Below are positions 44,523 to 53,556 of a DNA stretch of 64,000 nucleotides, in pieces (position 1 is the first letter of the stretch; every line of letters starts with the position of its first letter). The stretch is taken from positions 1-64,000 of the forward strand of contig CAZVZM010000004.1 of assembly GCA_964630835.1 (NCBI GenBank), in the 5' to 3' direction. This DNA is from Halarsenatibacter sp964630835. Lineage in GTDB: Bacteria > Bacillota > Halanaerobiia > Halanaerobiales > Halarsenatibacteraceae. The translations under genes and the position numbers were made by a program. Below the pieces are notes generated by a model that ran no database searches, was not told the origin of the DNA, and worked only from the letters and a program-made list of their open reading frames with translations.

Positions 44523-44639
44523 GGATAATATAAAGCAAAGTGATACTGATAATTTTTCAAAGCCCGGGCCGGGTCCATGGCCGAAAAATAAACTTAAGCA
44601 GAGGAAAAATTTCATTGTGAACGGAGCCTTATAACTTCC
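44523..44639 (+). repeat. full-length 117-bp imperfect palindromic repeat
   Basis: This copy aligns without gaps to 40481-40597 over all 117 positions. Shared blocks include AAGTGATACTG, GGTCCATGGCCGAAAA and CTTAAGCAGAGG with AAAAATTTCATTGTGA. The right end reads ATAACTTCC. Confidence 0.9.
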
Positions 44640-44667
44640 ATGAATAAAGGGTAAAAGAACTTTATTT

Positions 44668-45150
44668 TTATTTATGATAGGGTTCCCCGGACTTGATTTT
44701 AAAGGCCCGATAGAGCTGTTCCAGGAGTATCAACCTGATCATCTGATGGGTGAATGTCATGCGAGAAAGAGAAAGTTTATAATCCGCTCTTTCCAGAACT
44801 TCGGATGAAAGCCCCAGCGATCCTCCTATCATGAAATTTATTTTGCTGTGACCCTGCACCTGTAGATTTTCTATTGATTTTGCCAGTCCTTCAGAAGTCA
44901 TTGGCTTGCCGCTTGCATCCAGAGCGATGTTATAACCTCTGGAAGGCAGCTTATCCAGCAGTCTCTCGCCCTCTTTTTCTCTCACCTTTTCTCCTGCTCC
45001 TCCTCCCGAATTGCCGGAGATATTTGCCGCCTTTACCTCCAGAATGTTGAGATTGCAGAAGGAAGAAAGACGCTGCGAGTATTCTTTGATCCCCTGAACA
45101 ATATAATCTTCTCTGATCTTTCCCACAGCTACAACATTTATCTCCATCAT
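44668..45150 (-). CDS. rlmH: 23S rRNA pseudouridine(1915) N3-methyltransferase RlmH
   Basis: This 160-residue SPOUT methyltransferase has EINVVAVGKIREDY at the N-terminus, an ALDASGKPMTSEGLAK middle, and the FMIGGSLGLSSEVLERAD and HQMIRLILLEQLYRA knot regions. RlmH methylates pseudouridine 1915 of 23S rRNA. The ATG at 45150 overlaps the upstream MBL gene by four bases. Confidence 0.94.
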   Translation of the reverse strand: MMEINVVAVGKIREDYIVQGIKEYSQRLSSFCNLNILEVKAANISGNSGGGAGEKVREKEGERLLDKLPSRGYNIALDASGKPMTSEGLAKSIENLQVQGHSKINFMIGGSLGLSSEVLERADYKLSLSRMTFTHQMIRLILLEQLYRAFKIKSGEPYHK

Positions 45151-45980
45151 CCGGTTTTACTGATACCTCCTTCAGGTGAAGATTTCAGTCTGTAAAGTTC
45201 GCCCGGTTCCTCCCGGGAAGCACAGTTGAGCAAAACATCTTCACCCACCTGCCACCCCCGTGAGTTCAGTGAGTTTTTAACGGTTAGATATGCCAGTTCA
45301 GGCCGATTATTTTCTTCGCTTAAATGCCCAAGTATGACAATTGGTCTTTCATTCTTTTGATCTTTTATAAGTTCCGGAAGGAGTCCGGCAGCTTCAATAT
45401 TGGAAAGATGCCCCCTGTCGCTTCTAATCCGTTTTTTTAGGGAGGGCGGATAACTGCCAGTTCTGAGCAGATCTAGATCGTGATTGGACTCAAGCACCAG
45501 TATGTCTGCCCCGCTCAATTTATTCATGATTTCTGCCGTCACACAGCCTATATCGGTGGCTGCAGCCATCATTACGTCTCCCGACGTAATTACGTAACCG
45601 GTAGGTTCAGCGGCATCGTGTGGCAGGGCAAAAGTCTCAATTTTTAGCTCTTGCAGCTCCCAGTTTCCTTTTTTAGCCTTGAGTTGATCCCTCCCCAGTC
45701 GTCCCAGCTTGTCTCTGGACTCCCTGAGAGTTCCCTGGCTGGCATAAATGGGCAGGTCATACCGGCGGGCCATCACTCCTGCTCCGGAAATATGATCTCT
45801 ATGTTCATGTGTGAGCAATATCGCCTTCAGTTCGTCGGGACTGCAGCCGACCTGTTTCATATTATCGGCAATTTTCTTCCCGCTGAGCCCCGCATCAATA
45901 AGAATGCTGGTTTCCCTTCCCGATACATATATAGAATTGCCTGAGCTACCGCTGGCCAGTACTGCAACTTCAAGTGACAC
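45147..45980 (-). CDS. walJ: MBL-fold metallohydrolase, WalJ/YycJ type
   Basis: This 277-residue metallo-beta-lactamase-fold protein has LASGSSGNSIYV at the start, the LTHEHRDHISG metal motif (HxHxDH) near 57-65 and HDLDLLRTG with VILGHLSEENN near 220. YycJ/WalJ homologues sit beside WalRK in B. subtilis and are linked to cell division and DNA replication control; no walRK is present here. It begins at GTG 45980 after GAGGTGATAGT. Confidence 0.87.
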   Translation of the reverse strand: MSLEVAVLASGSSGNSIYVSGRETSILIDAGLSGKKIADNMKQVGCSPDELKAILLTHEHRDHISGAGVMARRYDLPIYASQGTLRESRDKLGRLGRDQLKAKKGNWELQELKIETFALPHDAAEPTGYVITSGDVMMAAATDIGCVTAEIMNKLSGADILVLESNHDLDLLRTGSYPPSLKKRIRSDRGHLSNIEAAGLLPELIKDQKNERPIVILGHLSEENNRPELAYLTVKNSLNSRGWQVGEDVLLNCASREEPGELYRLKSSPEGGISKTG

Positions 45981-46076
45981 ACTATCACCTCTTTTTCAAA
46001 ATAGATTTACAGGGAGGATTTTTCCTCACGGAGAAGAAATAATTACTACAGGGCATTTAAACTCAGGAGGAATACT

Positions 46077-47132
46077 ATGATAAAAGTTTTGGTTGTCGAT
46101 GACTCTGCTTTTATGAGAAAACTTTTTTCGGAAACTATAAATTCGGATCCCGGGCTTAATGTAGTCGACACCGCCCGTCACGGCGTACAGGCTCTGGAAA
46201 AAATACCCAAACTGGAGCCGGACATAATTACTCTGGATATAGAAATGCCCAAAATGGATGGCCTCAAAACTCTGCGTAAAATTAAAAAATCCCATCCCGA
46301 ACTGCCTGTGCTCATGGTGAGCGCCCTGAACAATCGGGATACTGTTATGGAAGCACTCGATCTGGGAGCCTTTGATTTTATCCCCAAGCCATCCGGTTCC
46401 ATCTCCCTGGAGATTGATGATATAGCCGATGAGCTCCTGGAAAAGTTAAAGGCAGGTGTAAAAGCCTGTGATAGTTACCACCAGCAGCGTAATGCTACCA
46501 GCTCTCAAACAATAGCCCCTGACCGTCCCGCCAAAACCGATAAAAAAATTAAACCCCGGGATGATTTTCCCGTGATCGCCATGGGGGCATCCTCGGGTGG
46601 TCCAAGAGCTCTAAAAGATGTGCTGGGTTCTCTCCCCCCTGATATACCAGCCGCCTTTGCTGTTGTTCAGCATATGCCGGAAGGTTTTACCACTTCCCTT
46701 GCGGAAAGGCTCGACCTGGAAACAAACCTCTCTGTAAAAGAAGCAGAGGAAGGAGACGAGCTTAAGCCAGCCTCAGCCCTGCTGGCACCGGGAAATTTCC
46801 ACATGGAGTTTGATAACCAGGGAGTTAAGCTAAATAAAAAACCAAAGCGCTGGGGTGTCAGACCCTGTGTCGATTATATGTTATCCTCTCTGGCCCCAAT
46901 ATATCAAGAACGCATAATAGGCGTAGTCCTTACAGGTATGGGCAGCGATGGAGGTGAGGGCATGCAGGCGGTAAAAAAACACGGCGGCTATGGCCTGGTA
47001 GAGGACGAATCAACAGCTCTGGTATACGGCATGCCCCGCACCGTTATAAACAAGGGGGCCTATGACAGAATACTTCCCCGCGACAAAATACCTCAGGCTA
47101 TTGTCAACCTGACCGAAAGGAGAGAAGTATAA
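46077..47132 (+). CDS. cheB: chemotaxis protein-glutamate methylesterase CheB
   Basis: This 351-residue protein has a receiver domain (VVDDSAFMRKL, phospho-acceptor Asp54, KPS near 104) and a CheB methylesterase domain with catalytic Ser172 (GASSGGP), His199 (QHMPEGF) and Asp291 (GMGSDGGEGM). It demethylates chemoreceptors. AGGAGG lies before the ATG. It is followed by cheR with one base between them; other che genes are not in the window. Confidence 0.94.
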   Translation: MIKVLVVDDSAFMRKLFSETINSDPGLNVVDTARHGVQALEKIPKLEPDIITLDIEMPKMDGLKTLRKIKKSHPELPVLMVSALNNRDTVMEALDLGAFDFIPKPSGSISLEIDDIADELLEKLKAGVKACDSYHQQRNATSSQTIAPDRPAKTDKKIKPRDDFPVIAMGASSGGPRALKDVLGSLPPDIPAAFAVVQHMPEGFTTSLAERLDLETNLSVKEAEEGDELKPASALLAPGNFHMEFDNQGVKLNKKPKRWGVRPCVDYMLSSLAPIYQERIIGVVLTGMGSDGGEGMQAVKKHGGYGLVEDESTALVYGMPRTVINKGAYDRILPRDKIPQAIVNLTERREV

Positions 47133-47133
47133 A

Positions 47134-47913
47134 GTGAATTTTATGGAATTTAAAGACGAAGCAGCAAAGCTTTTAAATCTCAATCTGGATGGTTATAAAT
47201 TAAAACGCGTTAAAAGGCGCACTAAAAGTCTTATGCGGCGGCACGAAATTGACGACTTTGAGGAGTGCCTGAAGCTGCTCAAAAATGACGACGAATTCAG
47301 AGCAGCCTACTTAAATCACTTCACAATTAACACGTCTGAATTTTTTCGCAATCCCAAAAGCTTCGATTATCTTAAGGAAGAAGTCCTCCCGGAGCTGCTG
47401 GACAAAAATCGCAAAGTAAAAATATGGAGCGCTCCCTGTTCCGACGGCTCGGAACCCTATACTATGGCTATTATAATGAAAGAAATGGGAGTAGAGGAAA
47501 GACGATTTAAAATCCTGGCCAGCGATATTGACCCGGATATCCTCTCGACGGCGGCTGAAGGGGTCTATCCAAAAAAGGCTTTAAAAAATATGCCGGATGA
47601 TATCAAAGATAAGTACTTTAAGTCCGCCGGAGACGCAGATGAATTTCGCCTCTCCTCCCGGATTAAAAACCTTGTGGAATTTGAAGAGAAGGATTTAATC
47701 AATGAAAGATATACTAGCGGCTGGCACCTTATATTGAGCCGCAACTTTTTTATATATCTCACCAAAGGCTTAAAGGAACAGCTCACCGAAAAATTTGTCT
47801 CGGTATTAAACTCCGGAGGATATCTCTTCCTGGGCAATACAGAATTTATATTTAACCCAAATAAATTTAATCTGGAAAAGATCCACCTATCATTCTATCA
47901 AAAAAAGAAATGA
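47134..47913 (+). CDS. cheR: chemotaxis protein methyltransferase CheR
   Basis: This 259-residue protein has the CheR N-terminal helical domain and a SAM-binding domain. The GERT-like motifs are altered: WSAPCSDGSEPYTMA where WSAGCSTGEEPYSLA is usual, and LILSRNFFIYLT where LCRN is usual. TINTSEFFRN and LFLGNTEFI are kept. It is the partner of CheB. The start is GTG 47134 with AAAGGAG 11 bases upstream. It ends 13 bases before the stop of the convergent rex. Confidence 0.9.
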   Translation: MNFMEFKDEAAKLLNLNLDGYKLKRVKRRTKSLMRRHEIDDFEECLKLLKNDDEFRAAYLNHFTINTSEFFRNPKSFDYLKEEVLPELLDKNRKVKIWSAPCSDGSEPYTMAIIMKEMGVEERRFKILASDIDPDILSTAAEGVYPKKALKNMPDDIKDKYFKSAGDADEFRLSSRIKNLVEFEEKDLINERYTSGWHLILSRNFFIYLTKGLKEQLTEKFVSVLNSGGYLFLGNTEFIFNPNKFNLEKIHLSFYQKKK

Positions 47914-47926
47914 GAAACAACAGTCA

Positions 47927-48646
47927 TCATTTTTCATCATCCTCCTGGTTCTCCGGGGAAGCCTTATCGGCTTCTTCGCTCCTCTCCTGGAGGGTCTCTT
48001 CAAGATCCTCCTTCTCCTGCCAGCTAAGATGATATATGAGGCTTACTATGCCTACGGCCAAATCTTCATTTCTCACCGTCACATCTTCCGGCACATATAG
48101 GCGGGTGGGGGCAAAATTCCAGAGAGCTTTTATGCCTGCTCTAACAAGGCTGTCTGCTACATTCTGCGCTACATCTTCAGGCACAGCTATTATTCCTACC
48201 TTTGCATCTTTTTCTTCAATGACCTCTTTCATTTCCTGGGTGCTTTTGACGGTCAGGTCTCCAATCCGGTTGTCAATCTTATTGAGATCATTGTCAAAAA
48301 CACCAACCACCTCAAGACCCATTTTGGCAAACCCATCATAATTTACTAAAGCTCTGCCCAGGTTGCCTGCTCCAACGAGCACAGTTGACCACTTCTGGTC
48401 AACTCCCAGTATCTCTCCCACTGACTTTTTTAGATCGTGAACATTATAACCAACGCCCCGTCTGCCGAATTCTCCATAATAGGAAAGATCTTTCCTTACC
48501 TGAGTGGGCGGAATGCCCAGCCTGCCTCCCAGCTCCTTAGAAGAAACAACATCTACTTCTTCAAAAGTATCGAGTTTGTCCAGGCATCGGTAATAAAGAG
48601 GAAGTCTTTCTATAGTTGCCTTGGGAATAGAATCTTTATTCTTCAT
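47927..48646 (-). CDS. rex: redox-sensing transcriptional repressor Rex
   Basis: This 239-residue protein is a canonical Rex: RLPLYYRCL, IPPTQVRKDLSYYGEFGRRG in the DNA-binding wing, GAGNLGRAL (92-100) for NADH, and IKALWNFAPTRLYVPEDV. The last 30 residues are an acidic Glu/Asp tail not needed for the fold. It represses fermentation and anaerobic genes until NADH rises (family knowledge). It follows a promoter at about 48726 and a palindrome in its leader that may be its own operator. Confidence 0.94.
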   Translation of the reverse strand: MKNKDSIPKATIERLPLYYRCLDKLDTFEEVDVVSSKELGGRLGIPPTQVRKDLSYYGEFGRRGVGYNVHDLKKSVGEILGVDQKWSTVLVGAGNLGRALVNYDGFAKMGLEVVGVFDNDLNKIDNRIGDLTVKSTQEMKEVIEEKDAKVGIIAVPEDVAQNVADSLVRAGIKALWNFAPTRLYVPEDVTVRNEDLAVGIVSLIYHLSWQEKEDLEETLQERSEEADKASPENQEDDEK

Positions 48647-48668
48647 TCATTTCCCTCCTCAAATTGCT

Positions 48669-48687
48669 GTCAATAATAATTATTGAC
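48669..48687. promoter_or_regulatory. inverted repeat in rex leader, possible autoregulatory operator
   Basis: GTCAATAAT-A-ATTATTGAC is a perfect 19-base inverted repeat about 20 bases upstream of the rex ATG and downstream of the promoter. Rex sites are typically TTGTgA/TtAACAA-like inverted repeats, so this is a variant at best. Alternatively it is a transcript hairpin. Confidence 0.4.
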
Positions 48688-48711
48688 TTCTTCTGGAAAA
48701 ACTACATGTTA

Positions 48712-48741
48712 ATTATAGCACAAATTATATCAATTTGACAA
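48712..48741 (-). promoter_or_regulatory. sigma-A type promoter for rex
   Basis: Reading the minus strand, TTGTCA (48741-48736) and a perfect TATAAT (48717-48712) are separated by 18 bases. The predicted transcript start is near 48705, giving a leader of about 60 bases. Confidence 0.6.
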
Positions 48742-48794
48742 AAACACAGAAATTTTTTTGTAATTTACTGTAGAATCTTCTCTCAAGGCTGTGG

Positions 48795-48835
48795 AGCAGA
48801 GGAAAAATTTCATTGTGAGCGGAGCCTGATAGCTT
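48795..48835 (+). repeat. right-arm fragment of the 117-bp palindromic repeat
   Basis: GCAGAGGAAAAATTTCATTG, TGAGCGGAGCC and GATAGCTT match the right end of the full copies. Confidence 0.75.
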
Positions 48836-48895
48836 ACTCCAACAACTGATGTGGAGAAGGTCTGCAAAGTTGAATATCCACCGTGGGTAAAAGCC

Positions 48896-48924
48896 AAAAG
48901 AAAAACCCCGGCCCAAAACCGGGG
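48896..48924 (-). terminator. rho-independent terminator after metG
   Basis: On the minus strand CCCCGG-TTTTGGG-CCGGGG is followed by TTTTTCTTTT. It lies about 145 bases downstream of the metG stop and upstream of the rex promoter. Confidence 0.8.
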
Positions 48925-48962
48925 AGCCAAAAATAGGGTTGATCTCTGGAAAATATGAGGCC

Positions 48963-48992
48963 AGGAAAAATTTATTGTGAAATAAGCCTCAT
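48963..48992 (+). repeat. short right-arm fragment of the 117-bp palindromic repeat
   Basis: AGGAAAAATTTATTGTGAAA followed by TAAGCCTCAT resembles the right arm with a one-base deletion. Together with the fragment at 48795 it occupies the 423-base gap between rex and metG, which contains no gene. Confidence 0.5.
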
Positions 48993-49069
48993 ATTTTTGT
49001 TTTACATAAGTTAAGCCTGTTTAAACGCATCTGTTACAACCAGGTAACAAAAACATCAAATTAATGTTT

Positions 49070-51037
49070 TTAACTGATTTCGGATCCGGGACTGACCTCT
49101 ATATCAGGTTTCAGAAGAGCCAGATTGTCCTGATCCTCAGCTGCCAGGAGCATGCCTTCAGATTTGACTCCAAAGATCTCTACCGGTTCCAGATTATTAA
49201 CCACTATAATGGTGCGATCAATCAGTTCATGTGGTTCATAATGGCCGGCAAGGCCGGCAACCAGCTGCCTGCTTTCCTCCTCACCGACATCCACATCCAA
49301 TCGGAGGAGGTTGTCACTTCCGGATATTTGATCAGCCTCGATTACCCGGGCCGCTCTGAGATCAAGCTCCTGAAATTGCTCAAAAGAAATCAGCCCTTCG
49401 GGCAGTTCATTATCCTCCGCGCAAGCTGCTTCTCCTTCCTGCCCACTTTCGTCATTTACCTCTTCTTTATCCGCCCGGCTCTCAAAATATTTTTCCATAT
49501 CTATGCGGGGATATATCGGATCGCCTTTACGCACGGAACGTCCAGCTGGCAGCTGCCCCCAGGTTAAATCACCCCAGTCGGCAAGCATGACCTCTCTCCG
49601 ACAGCCCATCTGTCGTCCCATCTCCAGAGGGGTGTCCACCATATACGGTTTGAGCATAATAGCAATGAAGCGCAGAGATTCCATGAGATTGTATAAAACT
49701 GTGCTGAGTCTATCATATTCATCCTCATCTCGGGCCAGTATCCAGGGGCGGGTCTGATCGATATATTTATTGCTGCGCCTTACAAACTCCCAGAGCTCCT
49801 CCAGAGCCTCAGTATAGTGTAGCTCATCTGTATGTTCTGCCACCCTTTCGGCCGTTTTCAGGGCCATCTCGCGCAGCTCAGTATCTATCTCTTCCCTTTT
49901 ATCCGGCTCAGGAATTACGCCGGCAAAATTCTGCTCAATCATACTCAGTGTGCGATGAAGCAAATTGCCCAGATCATTGGCCAGATCCGAGTTGATGCGA
50001 TTTATCAGAGCTTCCGTGGAATAGGTGCCGTCGGACCCAAAGGGAACTTCACGCAGCAGATAATATCTGAAAGCATCCCTGCCAAAATCCTCTGTAAGCT
50101 GCAGGGGATCCACCACATTACCGCGGGATTTGGACATTTTACCCGTTTCGGTCAGAAGCCAGCCATGACCGAAAACCTGCTCGGGCAGCGGTTCACCAAT
50201 CCCCATAAGGATTGCGGGCCAGATGATAGTATGAAATCGCAGAATATCTTTTCCCACAATGTGAATATCTGCAGGCCAGAAAGCCTCATACCTCTCTGTT
50301 TTTTCAGGAAAGCCCAGAGCGGTGATGTAATTGCTGAGAGCATCTATCCACACATAAACTACATGATCTTCATCGAAGGGTACTTTTATTCCCCAGTCGA
50401 AGGTAGTGCGAGAAACGGAGAGATCATCCAGGCCCTCATCAATGAAGTTAAGCATTTCATTGCGCCGCGACTCCGGCTGGATAAATTCTGGATTTTCTTC
50501 TATATGTTCTTTGAGGGGATCGGCATATTTGCTGAGCCGGAAAAAGTAGCTTTCCTCCTCAACCCATTCAAGAGGACGACCGCAGTCAGGGCAGACATTT
50601 TCCTCTCCCTCGATCTGACGTTCCCGCCAGTATGCTTCACAGGGAGTGCAGTACCAGCCGGCATATTCATCCAGATAAATATCTCCTTTTTCATAAAGAT
50701 GATCGAATATGTGCTGAACAGCCTCCTCATGATAATCGTGGGTGGTGCGTATAAATTGATCATATTCAACCCCCAGCTCCTCCCAGAGCTTTTTAAAGGT
50801 GGCTACAATTTCATCCACAAAGTCCTCGGGATCCTCTCCCGCTTCAATGGCTCTGCGTTCAATTTTTTGGCCGTGTTCATCTGAACCTGTCAAAAACACC
50901 GTGTCATATCCCCGCATCTCCTTAAAGCGAGCTATAGTATCGGCCGCCACAGTAGTATAGGCATGCCCTATGTGCAGCTTATCGCTGGGGTAATAGATCG
51001 GCGTTGTAACATAAAATGTGTTCTTTTCTTCGGGCAT
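49070..51037 (-). CDS. metG: methionyl-tRNA synthetase
   Basis: This 655-residue class I synthetase has HIGH at 22-25, a zinc/Cys knuckle insertion (CTPCEAYW and CPDCGRP near 128-150), and KMSKS near residue 300. A C-terminal tRNA-binding OB-fold domain (EQFQELDLRAARVIEADQI and following) follows, joined by an acidic linker. It charges tRNA-Met. GAAAGGAG precedes the ATG. The gene order tmk-darA-holB-ricT-yabA-rsmI-metG resembles that of B. subtilis. Confidence 0.96.
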   Translation of the reverse strand: MPEEKNTFYVTTPIYYPSDKLHIGHAYTTVAADTIARFKEMRGYDTVFLTGSDEHGQKIERRAIEAGEDPEDFVDEIVATFKKLWEELGVEYDQFIRTTHDYHEEAVQHIFDHLYEKGDIYLDEYAGWYCTPCEAYWRERQIEGEENVCPDCGRPLEWVEEESYFFRLSKYADPLKEHIEENPEFIQPESRRNEMLNFIDEGLDDLSVSRTTFDWGIKVPFDEDHVVYVWIDALSNYITALGFPEKTERYEAFWPADIHIVGKDILRFHTIIWPAILMGIGEPLPEQVFGHGWLLTETGKMSKSRGNVVDPLQLTEDFGRDAFRYYLLREVPFGSDGTYSTEALINRINSDLANDLGNLLHRTLSMIEQNFAGVIPEPDKREEIDTELREMALKTAERVAEHTDELHYTEALEELWEFVRRSNKYIDQTRPWILARDEDEYDRLSTVLYNLMESLRFIAIMLKPYMVDTPLEMGRQMGCRREVMLADWGDLTWGQLPAGRSVRKGDPIYPRIDMEKYFESRADKEEVNDESGQEGEAACAEDNELPEGLISFEQFQELDLRAARVIEADQISGSDNLLRLDVDVGEEESRQLVAGLAGHYEPHELIDRTIIVVNNLEPVEIFGVKSEGMLLAAEDQDNLALLKPDIEVSPGSEIS

Positions 51038-51066
51038 ATGTACATCTCTCCTTTCTAACTGTCAGA

Positions 51067-51942
51067 TTAATTATCTTTTTGAGGTCGGGCATCTATGGCG
51101 ATGGCCGCTTCATAAACGTCGTTTCGCGAAATTTCTCTCTCCCGGGCCACCATTTTTATGGCTTCCTTTTTGGGATATCCATGGTCCATTAAAGCCCTTA
51201 CATGCTCCACAAGAGATAGTTGTTCGTAGCCATGCTTTTCTTCTGCAGACTTTTCTCTGCCCGCCAGCACAAGAACCACTTCTCCTTTAATATCATCGGA
51301 GGAAATTTTTTCGGCGAGCTCGGAAGTCAATCCTCTGACTTTTTCCTCATGAATTTTGCTTATCTCCCTTACAAGCACCAGCTCCCTTTCCGGCATTTCC
51401 CTGGCCAGATCCTCTATGGTGTCTATTGTCCTGTGAGGAGATTCGTAAATCACCGCAGTTCTCTCCTCTCTCTTTAAAACAGCCAGTCTCTCCTCGCGCT
51501 CCTGGCCCTTTTTGGGCATAAAACCTTCAAAAACAAAACGGTCAGCTTCCAGACCGGAAGCCACTAAAGCCGGAAGCAGGGCAGAAGCGCCTGGAAGGGG
51601 AACTATCTCTATGCCCGCTTCAATTGCCTCCTGAATTAAGAACTTACCTGGATCAGAGATGCCGGGAGTGCCGGCATCACTGACGAGGGCAATTTCCCGC
51701 CCGAGATCTAATTCTTTTATAAGTCTCCGGCAGCGGGAGGCAGCGTTGTGCTCGTGATAGCTCAAAAGATCCGCTTCTATATCATAGTGATCCAGAAGCC
51801 GGCCCGTGCGCCTGGTATCCTCACAGGCTATTAGATCAACCTCTTTAAGCACTCTAAGTGTCCTTAAAGTGATATCCTCCATGTTCCCTATAGGGGTGGG
51901 ACAAACAAAAAGATCTCCCGGTTCAGAATTTTCGGAAGCCAT
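51067..51942 (-). CDS. rsmI: 16S rRNA (cytidine1402-2'-O)-methyltransferase RsmI
   Basis: This 291-residue protein of the tetrapyrrole-methylase fold has VCPTPIGNMEDITLRTL, ACEDTRRTGRLLDHY, SYHEHN, LVSDAGTPGISDPG and PLPGASALLPAL, the RsmI pattern. It methylates the 2'-O of C1402 in 16S rRNA. It ends 29 bases before metG and starts three bases after the yabA stop. Confidence 0.95.
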   Translation of the reverse strand: MASENSEPGDLFVCPTPIGNMEDITLRTLRVLKEVDLIACEDTRRTGRLLDHYDIEADLLSYHEHNAASRCRRLIKELDLGREIALVSDAGTPGISDPGKFLIQEAIEAGIEIVPLPGASALLPALVASGLEADRFVFEGFMPKKGQEREERLAVLKREERTAVIYESPHRTIDTIEDLAREMPERELVLVREISKIHEEKVRGLTSELAEKISSDDIKGEVVLVLAGREKSAEEKHGYEQLSLVEHVRALMDHGYPKKEAIKMVAREREISRNDVYEAAIAIDARPQKDN

Positions 51943-51945
51943 TTT

Positions 51946-52278
51946 TTAGCTCCTCTCCTCACTTTGCTGTCTTTCCAGAAGCTCCCGGCAGAAAAGACAG
52001 TCCCTCTCTCTTTTTTCACCAAAACTGGTGGGACACACATGATATTCCTCTTCATAGAGATGAGTAAGATATTCTGCTGCTCCAGGAGAAAAGTCTTCAT
52101 CATCCCCCCTGTCACGATACTTTAATATGAGCCGCCGCAGTTCTTTGTTTTCCTCACGCAGCTCTTTATTTTCCTTATACATATCATAGGTTTTACTCTG
52201 CAAATCTTTAAATTGCTGGGATAACCTTTCAATTTCCTCCTGAAAATGAGCCAGGTCGCTCAAAAAATCATCCTCCAT
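51946..52278 (-). CDS. yabA: replication initiation control protein YabA
   Basis: This 110-residue protein has an N-terminal leucine-rich coiled coil (residues about 5-65) and a C-terminal zinc-binding domain (HVCPTSFG and CLFCREL). YabA binds DnaA and DnaN and limits re-initiation in Firmicutes. I start at ATG 52278, with AGGAGG seven bases upstream; the in-frame extension to 52377 has no such support. Confidence 0.9.
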   Translation of the reverse strand: MEDDFLSDLAHFQEEIERLSQQFKDLQSKTYDMYKENKELREENKELRRLILKYRDRGDDEDFSPGAAEYLTHLYEEEYHVCPTSFGEKRERDCLFCRELLERQQSEERS

Positions 52279-52454
52279 CTCCGGACCTCCTAAATCTATT
52301 TTAGCAGGCTTATGCTGTATTTTCCTGCATGAAACTATAAAATGTTTAAATATTGCACTGAATAAATTAAATATCATGACTTCAGCGCATAAGCCGATAC
52401 CATCATAATTTAAAAATTATAATCCCAGTCATAACATACATAATGCTTATTCAG

Positions 52455-52571
52455 GGAAGCTATAAAACTCCCTTCACAGTGAAATTTTTCCTCTCCTTAA
52501 GTTTAGTTTTCGGCCATGGACATTATCCAGGCTTCGAAAAATTTCGAGTATCACTTCGTCTTATAGCTTCC
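52455..52571 (-). repeat. full-length 117-bp imperfect palindromic repeat (inverted)
   Basis: Reverse-complemented, this copy aligns without gaps to 40481-40597; I count 17 mismatches in 117 positions (about 85% identity by hand). It keeps CCATGG at the centre, ACTCGAAATTTTTCGAAG in the left arm and ends in TATAGCTTCC. It occupies the 422-base gap between yabA and ricT; nothing else was seen in that gap. Confidence 0.92.
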
Positions 52572-52700
52572 AATAAAAATGTTAATTAGCTATCGCTTTC
52601 CGGCTTATATATTAACTTTTAAAAACAAAGCAAAATTTTTGCGGAGAAGAATCGCAGTTATTAATATATGAACCTTAAAAAAGTTAATTTGAGCCGGGCT

Positions 52701-53540
52701 TTACTCTTTTTTTTCTATCTCTTTCTCATAATTTTTGCCGGGCTCATAACCGGGAAGATCTTCGGCATCAATCTCCACCGTTTCGTCCTCACCTATGGCC
52801 ACATCCACAGTCTTTTTTATCAGATTTCTATCTACCACTTCACCTGATCCTATAGGCAGCTCCACCTCTTCACCTCTATCGGGCATCTCCTTTTTCATTT
52901 TCATGTAGCACTCCTCTTCATAACGCAAACAACACATAAGTCTTCCGCAGATACCTGATATTTTGGCAGGATTTAGAGAGAGCTCCTGCTTTTTTGCCAT
53001 TTTAATTGAAACGGGTTCAAATTCTCGCAAAAATCTGGTGCAGCAGCTCTGCATGCCGCAGGGGCCCATTCCCCCCAGCATTTTGGCTTCATCTCTCACT
53101 CCTATCTGTCTTAATTCGATGCGAGTTTTGAATATACGGGCCAGATCTTTAACAAGCTCCCGAAAATCCACCCGCCCATCGGCTGTAAAGTAAAATAAAA
53201 TTTTGTTGTGGTTAAATGTATATTCGACATCCACGAGCTTCATGGGTAAACCGTGTTCTTCAATCTTGTCAAGACAGATGTCAAAGGCTTCTCGCTCCAG
53301 CTCTTTATTATTATAATACTGCTCCTTATCGCGAATTGTAGCCCGGCGGATAACTGGTTTTAACGGCTCCACAACCTCATCCTGATCGACCTCATGAGGA
53401 GGCTGTATAACCAGGCCGAACTCCACTCCGCGTGAAGTTTCCACAATGACATAATCATGTTTTTCCAGCTCCAGGCCCTCCGGATCAAAATAATATATTT
53501 TGCCGGCCGGCCTAAAAGTAACTCCGATGACTGTTGGCAT
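52701..53540 (-). CDS. ricT: PSP1-domain protein RicT (YaaT)
   Basis: This 279-residue protein has the PSP1 domain (GVTFRPAGKIYYFDPE at the start; RIELRQIGVRDEAKMLGGMG) and the Cys-rich set CGMQSCCTRFL and CGRLMCCLRYEEECY that binds Fe-S in RicT of B. subtilis. RicT works with RicA and RicF to stimulate RNase Y and sporulation phosphorelay activity. It lies between holB and yabA, as in B. subtilis. Confidence 0.92.
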   Translation of the reverse strand: MPTVIGVTFRPAGKIYYFDPEGLELEKHDYVIVETSRGVEFGLVIQPPHEVDQDEVVEPLKPVIRRATIRDKEQYYNNKELEREAFDICLDKIEEHGLPMKLVDVEYTFNHNKILFYFTADGRVDFRELVKDLARIFKTRIELRQIGVRDEAKMLGGMGPCGMQSCCTRFLREFEPVSIKMAKKQELSLNPAKISGICGRLMCCLRYEEECYMKMKKEMPDRGEEVELPIGSGEVVDRNLIKKTVDVAIGEDETVEIDAEDLPGYEPGKNYEKEIEKKE

Positions 53541-53556
53541 AACTCAAACCCTTCCT

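Noticed and set aside
44432..44578. N-terminal extension of the PLP-enzyme gene to 44578
   Set aside because: The added 49 codons run through the palindromic repeat copy and the real start at 44431 has GGAGG seven bases upstream.
49832..50884. Plus-strand 350-residue frame antisense to metG
   Set aside because: It lies fully opposite the well-supported metG gene, has no ribosome site and its residue pattern follows the reverse codons of metG.
53010..53030. tRNA T-loop-like string GGGTTCAAATTC
   Set aside because: It is inside ricT coding sequence and no acceptor or anticodon stems surround it.
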